In this document: positions 7,138 to 10,150 of the stretch, one piece after another
Layout: each line of letters starts with the position of its first letter
Numbering within the stretch: the first letter of the stretch is position 1
Assembly (NCBI GenBank): GCA_025055465.1
Contig: JANWXA010000057.1
Coordinates: forward strand, 1-10,150
Length of the DNA stretch: 10,150 nucleotides
From: Candidatus Kapaibacterium sp.
GTDB taxonomy: Bacteria; Bacteroidota; Ignavibacteria; Kapaibacteriales; HRBIN21
Reading direction: 5' to 3'
Program-made: the position numbers and the translations under genes
The notes under the pieces: generated by a model
Database searches by the model: none
What the model was told of the DNA's origin: nothing
What the model saw: only the letters and a program-made list of their open reading frames with translations

Positions 7138-9474
7138 TTACGGAGCGCAGCACGGAGGCCTGCGGAGGAGTGGTCCCTGGTACTCCACTACGTCTGCAAA
7201 GAGGTCTATCCGGCGGACTACGTCCAGTTCGTAGTAGTCATCAATCCGCTCGGCTGTGTACGCAGGCCTTCGGGGGATCACAGTGGGATCGTACTGTCGC
7301 CCTTCGGCAAGGAAGATGATCGGCGTCTGCCGGATACGGCGCTGGAATTCCTCTACGGACTCTGTATCCGTTGGCAACAGGATCTGCCCGTTCCTTCGGA
7401 GGGCAGTGAAGAGACTGTCCCCCTGAAGGCGCTGGAGGAGCTCGCGGAAACCGAAGAAAGCGCGGAGCTTGGAGAGGGTGTCATTGTCACGTCCCACAAG
7501 GCTTGCACCAGGCGGGACGACAATCGGGTAGAGCCGAATCTGGCCTGAAGCGGAATCGTAGGAGCCGCCAACGTAGCTTACTACCTCACTGCCGCGGTAG
7601 TCTCCACGAATGATCGGGCGGAGGTCGCTGTAGGCAGCTAACGTGATGATGAGCTTCGCCTGTCCGTTCCGCCGAGCATTGTAGTCCAGGAATCGGGGAA
7701 TGATGATGCGGGTGATGCTATCGGCCAGGAGCCGAAGGTTTCGCTCAACAATCCGAGCAAAGAAAGCGTACTCGGAGACGCGCCCTTCATAGCGTCGCTC
7801 TCGCCGCATCCGGAGGGCAGCCGGCTGGACGTACTGGTAGCCGAAGTACTGATTGTCCGGGTGGAGCTCGATGAAGCCGGCATCCTCATACGCTCGGGTT
7901 CGAAAGAGAAGTAGGTGGCGTCGGAGGTTCGCCGGGGTGTTGACTTCCCAGAAGGCCGTCTGGTAGTATGGCACACTACGCCGCAAAGGGTCTCTGAGCA
8001 TCTCAGAGAAGATCCAGGAGCACTGCGGGGGAGTGTACCAGGCGGGGAAGACCCAGACGGTGTCAGAAATGATGGTGTCAGCGGTAATCCCAGCAATCAT
8101 GAAGCTGCCGGTCCGGCTCCGCTGGGAGAGTGCGAGGCGCTGCCGCGTCGGCGTCCCATCGGCGTCAGTGTAGAAGGTCAGCATTCGCTCTGGGCGTTCG
8201 CATGCCAGAGAGTCGTAGAGGGAGCCACCGGCAGCGCTATAGGGTTTGCCTGGGATAAGTTCAAGGGTTGCCTGCTGAGCGGTGCGCCGTTCTATGACAC
8301 GTCCAGAGCCATCGCGTAGCTCCAAGACGGGCTGAAGGACCGGACGAGAGGGGACCTCGGCATCCAGCACAACGACGGAGTAGATGACCCGAGGTGGCCG
8401 ACACTCGAGGACAACCGGGAAAGCGTATAGGTCGATGCCGCCAACGTTGCGGATAGAGCGCTGTGGCGAGCGAGGGCTGGGCCGTGGCGAGGTATCTCGG
8501 TCTGAAGCGAAGAAGAGCCACCGCAGCGAGTCTGGGGTCGCGTGAGGGTAAGGGATGGCGGGGGAGAGCTCTGCGGTACGGGAGTTAATCGTGTCCTCGT
8601 CCTTCGGGAAAGCCCGCACTGTGCGTACTGCCAGGCGTTGGCGGAGGAAGTCTACGTCGAGCTCGGCGACGTAGAGGTCGAAGTCTCCGGTCCGATCACT
8701 GGCAAAGAGGAGGCGTGGTCGGTACTCTGGGCAGAAGAGGAATGGGAAGTACTCCTGTGCCGGGGTGTTGACACTACTGCCTCCTGGGACCTCTGCAAGG
8801 TTGCGGGCAGGTGTCCAGCGTCCGCCAACGCGGAGAGCATAGTAGAGGTCCGCGTTTCCCCAGAGCGTGTCCCCATTCGGAAGTACGGAGAAGGCGTTTG
8901 CAAAGGGTCTGCTCCACCCACGTTCCATTGAGGGCGAGGGGACCATGCGGTCGGAGGCGAAGATGAGAAGGACTGTGTCCCCACGGGTCCCGACCGTGGG
9001 CTGAGCATCCCAGGCTGGCGAGTTAATGGTATCTCCCAGAGGGAATGCACGCCAGGTCCCGCCGACGAAGATGAAGCCGAGGAGGTCCATCCCACCAGAG
9101 ATAGAGGCTTCGGGCGTGATTGTGCGCTGGGCGGCTGCGATGCCCTCCGTCGGGGAGATGAAGGCGGCTGTCCCCTCATTTGCGGGGAGGCTTGTCAGCC
9201 AGCGCCCAAAACCGGAGGAATCCAGCAGAGGGGGTTGGAACTGTAAGGAAGGAATGCTGAGCAACATGGCAGCCGACCAGAGATCCTCTGAACCTCGGCG
9301 GCTTGATGTGAAGAAGAGCTCGTTCGGGGCAATCGGCCGGAAGCTGGGAGCAAAATCTGCTGCCGGAGAGTTCACAGGCTCCAGGTTCCCACGTGGACGA
9401 TCAAAGCGTGAAGGCGTGGAGCACCCCCACCATAGCACGACAAGGAGTATTGCGGAATGGAGCAAGCGTCTCAT
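7138..9474 (-). CDS. PD40-repeat lipoprotein with divergent OmpA-like C-terminal domain, PorE-like
   Basis: 778 residues from ATG 9474. Residues 1-18 (MRRLLHSAILLVVLWWGC) look like a lipoprotein signal with Cys18 as the lipidated residue, although WWG is an unusual lipobox. Residues 34-352 hold PD40/WD40-like propeller repeats: four [VI]N[ST]-x-A/T-x-[DE] openings (34, 150, 235, 296), with FTSSRR or FASDR strands and DLY/DLW closings. Residues about 362-480 look like a beta-sandwich, possibly carboxypeptidase-regulatory-like. Residues about 535-770 resemble an OmpA peptidoglycan-binding domain: AYSD (Asp617), N-x-x-LS-x-x-RA (Asn664-Ala672) and RRIDL near the end, with a large insert between Asp617 and Asn664. 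It probably anchors an envelope complex to peptidoglycan. PorE of T9SS has TPR, propeller, CRD and OmpA parts; no TPR is seen here, so the PorE link is by resemblance. Its start overlaps the upstream stop. Confidence 0.88.
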   Translation of the reverse strand: MRRLLHSAILLVVLWWGCSTPSRFDRPRGNLEPVNSPAADFAPSFRPIAPNELFFTSSRRGSEDLWSAAMLLSIPSLQFQPPLLDSSGFGRWLTSLPANEGTAAFISPTEGIAAAQRTITPEASISGGMDLLGFIFVGGTWRAFPLGDTINSPAWDAQPTVGTRGDTVLLIFASDRMVPSPSMERGWSRPFANAFSVLPNGDTLWGNADLYYALRVGGRWTPARNLAEVPGGSSVNTPAQEYFPFLFCPEYRPRLLFASDRTGDFDLYVAELDVDFLRQRLAVRTVRAFPKDEDTINSRTAELSPAIPYPHATPDSLRWLFFASDRDTSPRPSPRSPQRSIRNVGGIDLYAFPVVLECRPPRVIYSVVVLDAEVPSRPVLQPVLELRDGSGRVIERRTAQQATLELIPGKPYSAAGGSLYDSLACERPERMLTFYTDADGTPTRQRLALSQRSRTGSFMIAGITADTIISDTVWVFPAWYTPPQCSWIFSEMLRDPLRRSVPYYQTAFWEVNTPANLRRHLLLFRTRAYEDAGFIELHPDNQYFGYQYVQPAALRMRRERRYEGRVSEYAFFARIVERNLRLLADSITRIIIPRFLDYNARRNGQAKLIITLAAYSDLRPIIRGDYRGSEVVSYVGGSYDSASGQIRLYPIVVPPGASLVGRDNDTLSKLRAFFGFRELLQRLQGDSLFTALRRNGQILLPTDTESVEEFQRRIRQTPIIFLAEGRQYDPTVIPRRPAYTAERIDDYYELDVVRRIDLFADVVEYQGPLLRRPPCCAP
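7150..7872 (-). other. Divergent OmpA-like peptidoglycan-binding domain with insert
   Basis: This covers residues about 535-774 of the lipoprotein. The strand KLIITLAAYSD ends in Asp617. The helix motif N-x-x-L-S-x-x-R-A appears as NDTLSKLRA (664-672), followed by FFGFRELLQRL. The final strand carries VVRRIDLF (752-759), like the NRRV ending of OmpA domains. In standard members Asp and the helix Arg are about 15 residues apart; here they are 54 apart. The C-terminus ends in two adjacent cysteines (CCAP). Confidence 0.65.
8419..9375 (-). repeat. PD40/WD40-like beta-propeller repeats
   Basis: Residues 34-352 of the lipoprotein contain four clear units: VNSPAADFAPSF ... LFFTSSRRGSEDLW (34-66), INSPAWDAQPTV ... 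LLIFASDR ... ADLYYA (150-213), VNTPAQEYFPFL ... LLFASDRTGDFDLYVA (235-270) and INSRTAELSPAI ... LFFASDRD ... GGIDLYAF (296-352). A weaker unit lies at about 96-143 (GGMDLLGF). The spacing and the SDR and DLY signatures fit periplasmic propellers of the TolB/PD40 type, which mediate protein-protein contacts. Unit 4 has an insert rich in Ser, Pro and Arg (about 328-341) between SDRD and DLY. Confidence 0.8.
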
Positions 9475-9491
9475 GGTGTCCGGCACCCTTC
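9471..9491 (-). promoter_or_regulatory. ATGA stop/start overlap and weak ribosome binding site
   Basis: The start ATG (9474-9472) of the lipoprotein gene and the stop TGA (9473-9471) of the upstream gene overlap in ATGA. A weak Shine-Dalgarno-like GAAGGG lies at 9491-9486, 11 bases before the ATG. The overlap fixes the lipoprotein start, which is confirmed by the signal peptide that follows, and suggests translational coupling within one operon. An extended frame reaching back to 9912 would run antiparallel to no evidence and out of frame through the whole upstream gene. Confidence 0.8.
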
Positions 9492-10150
9492 TACTGTGAG
9501 CACTTGCGCGAACTTGATTGTGACACGGTTCAGGTTCGGCGGGAGCGTTCCAGGACGGATGTCCTCTATGAGCACGGCGAACTCCGCTCCGCTCTTCGCC
9601 CGGTAGTAGTAGACCTCGCCGATACGGACCCGGATGTCTAAACCAGGCTGGAGGAATGAGCTCAAGAGCTGGACAATGTCCGGTGGTACAGGAACTGCCC
9701 CTGTGACGTCGTTGCCCTGGGCGTCCAGTACACGGAGCACAACATCGCTCGTGACTCGCTGAGGCAGTAGCCCTCTCCCGAAGAGCGAAGCTGAACGGGC
9801 TACTGTGTTCAGCTGTCCCAGACGGGCTCGGAGGTAGTTGACGAAATCTTCTGCGCTGGCCGAGAGGAGCGGATCGAGAAGGCGCCCAATCCAGCCGGCG
9901 ACGCGGATCCACGCCTCTGGCGGGTTAGTCGTAGGGTCTACTTCCACCACCATCCAGTTTCCCTGCATAGCCCAGTTCGGTGGGCGGACTGTGATAGCCT
10001 GGGCTACATACGTCTGGCCCTGGTCCACGAAGCTCTGCTGTCCTAGGACCAAGAGCTGTCCTAAGGCAATGCGGTCGTCGTTCGGCAGTGATCCAGAGCT
10101 GGCCGGTGTGGAGGGGAAGAGGAAAGTGTGGATGGAGTACGTCGGCACGG
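9471..10150 (-). CDS. Protein of unknown function, 5'-partial, co-operonic with the lipoprotein
   Basis: At least 225 residues are encoded from the right edge to TGA 9473-9471. A GTG occurs at 10148 only two bases from the edge, no signal peptide follows it and no ribosome site can be seen, so the gene most likely begins outside the window. I do not recognise the family. Visible traits: a beta-rich opening (ALGQLLVLGQQ; a V-A-Q-A-I-T-V-R-P-P strand), a helical middle (AEDFVNYLRARLGQLNTVA), and a beta-rich end with GEVYYYRAKSGAEFAVLIEDI and NRVTIKFAQV. That last pair loosely recalls the G-x-x-Y-x-x-K/R-T-x-x-G-x-x-A strand pairs of small Bacteroidota envelope proteins. The ATGA overlap with the PD40/OmpA lipoprotein suggests a linked envelope function. 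A single Cys (ECGR-like context, GCRTP at the end) is present. Confidence 0.75.
   Translation of the reverse strand, partial: VPTYSIHTFLFPSTPASSGSLPNDDRIALGQLLVLGQQSFVDQGQTYVAQAITVRPPNWAMQGNWMVVEVDPTTNPPEAWIRVAGWIGRLLDPLLSASAEDFVNYLRARLGQLNTVARSASLFGRGLLPQRVTSDVVLRVLDAQGNDVTGAVPVPPDIVQLLSSFLQPGLDIRVRIGEVYYYRAKSGAEFAVLIEDIRPGTLPPNLNRVTIKFAQVLTVEGCRTP

Noticed and set aside
8542..9499. Plus-strand reading frames opposite the PD40 region
   Set aside because: They lie opposite conserved propeller repeats and have no domain or start signal of their own.
9475..9912. Upstream extension of the lipoprotein frame to 9912
   Set aside because: It would place 146 residues before a good lipoprotein signal and run through the upstream gene in another frame; the ATGA overlap explains the start at 9474.
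1..10150. CRISPR arrays, tRNA, rRNA, insertion sequences or transposase genes
   Set aside because: No regularly spaced direct repeats, no tRNA-like cloverleaf and no transposase-like protein were seen; nearly every base is in one of four coding frames.

Overview
The window is almost completely coding: four long open reading frames and no RNA gene, mobile element or CRISPR array that I could find. Base composition is moderately GC-rich. Two proteins are built from chains of extracellular beta-sandwich domains and end in regions resembling the C-terminal sorting domain of the type IX secretion system (T9SS). A third is a lipoprotein with PD40 propeller repeats and a divergent OmpA-like domain. 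This combination points to the Bacteroidota/Chlorobiota supergroup. A GC-rich lineage such as Kapabacteria or Ignavibacteria fits best, but the lineage is an inference from protein style.

Plus strand, 1-7128. A protein whose start lies upstream of the window runs to 3269 (bacterial Ig-like domains, a conserved domain of T9SS cargo, a Kre9/KNH-like domain, five Ig-like domains, a divergent sorting tail). Ten bases later, behind GGAGGAG, a 1282-residue secreted protein begins at 3280 (signal peptide, lamin-tail-like domain, FN3-like region, two Ig-like domains, five cysteine-paired ASH/choice-of-anchor-D-type repeats, a cohesin-like domain, a sorting tail). The two are probably one transcription unit.

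Minus strand, 10150-7138. A protein of unknown function enters from beyond the right edge and stops at 9471. Its stop overlaps the start of the next gene in an ATGA. That gene encodes a 778-residue lipoprotein with PD40 repeats, a beta-sandwich region and an OmpA-like C-terminus, a layout close to the T9SS accessory protein PorE but without a TPR region. The two operons converge with only 9 bases between their stops.

Taken together this looks like a cell-envelope locus: two large secreted or surface-attached proteins facing a peptidoglycan-anchoring lipoprotein that could belong to, or resemble, the machinery that exports them. I do not see a wholly new system. The points most worth following are the large insert in the OmpA peptidoglycan-binding motif, the paired cysteines of the ASH-type repeats, and the lysine-free sorting tails.
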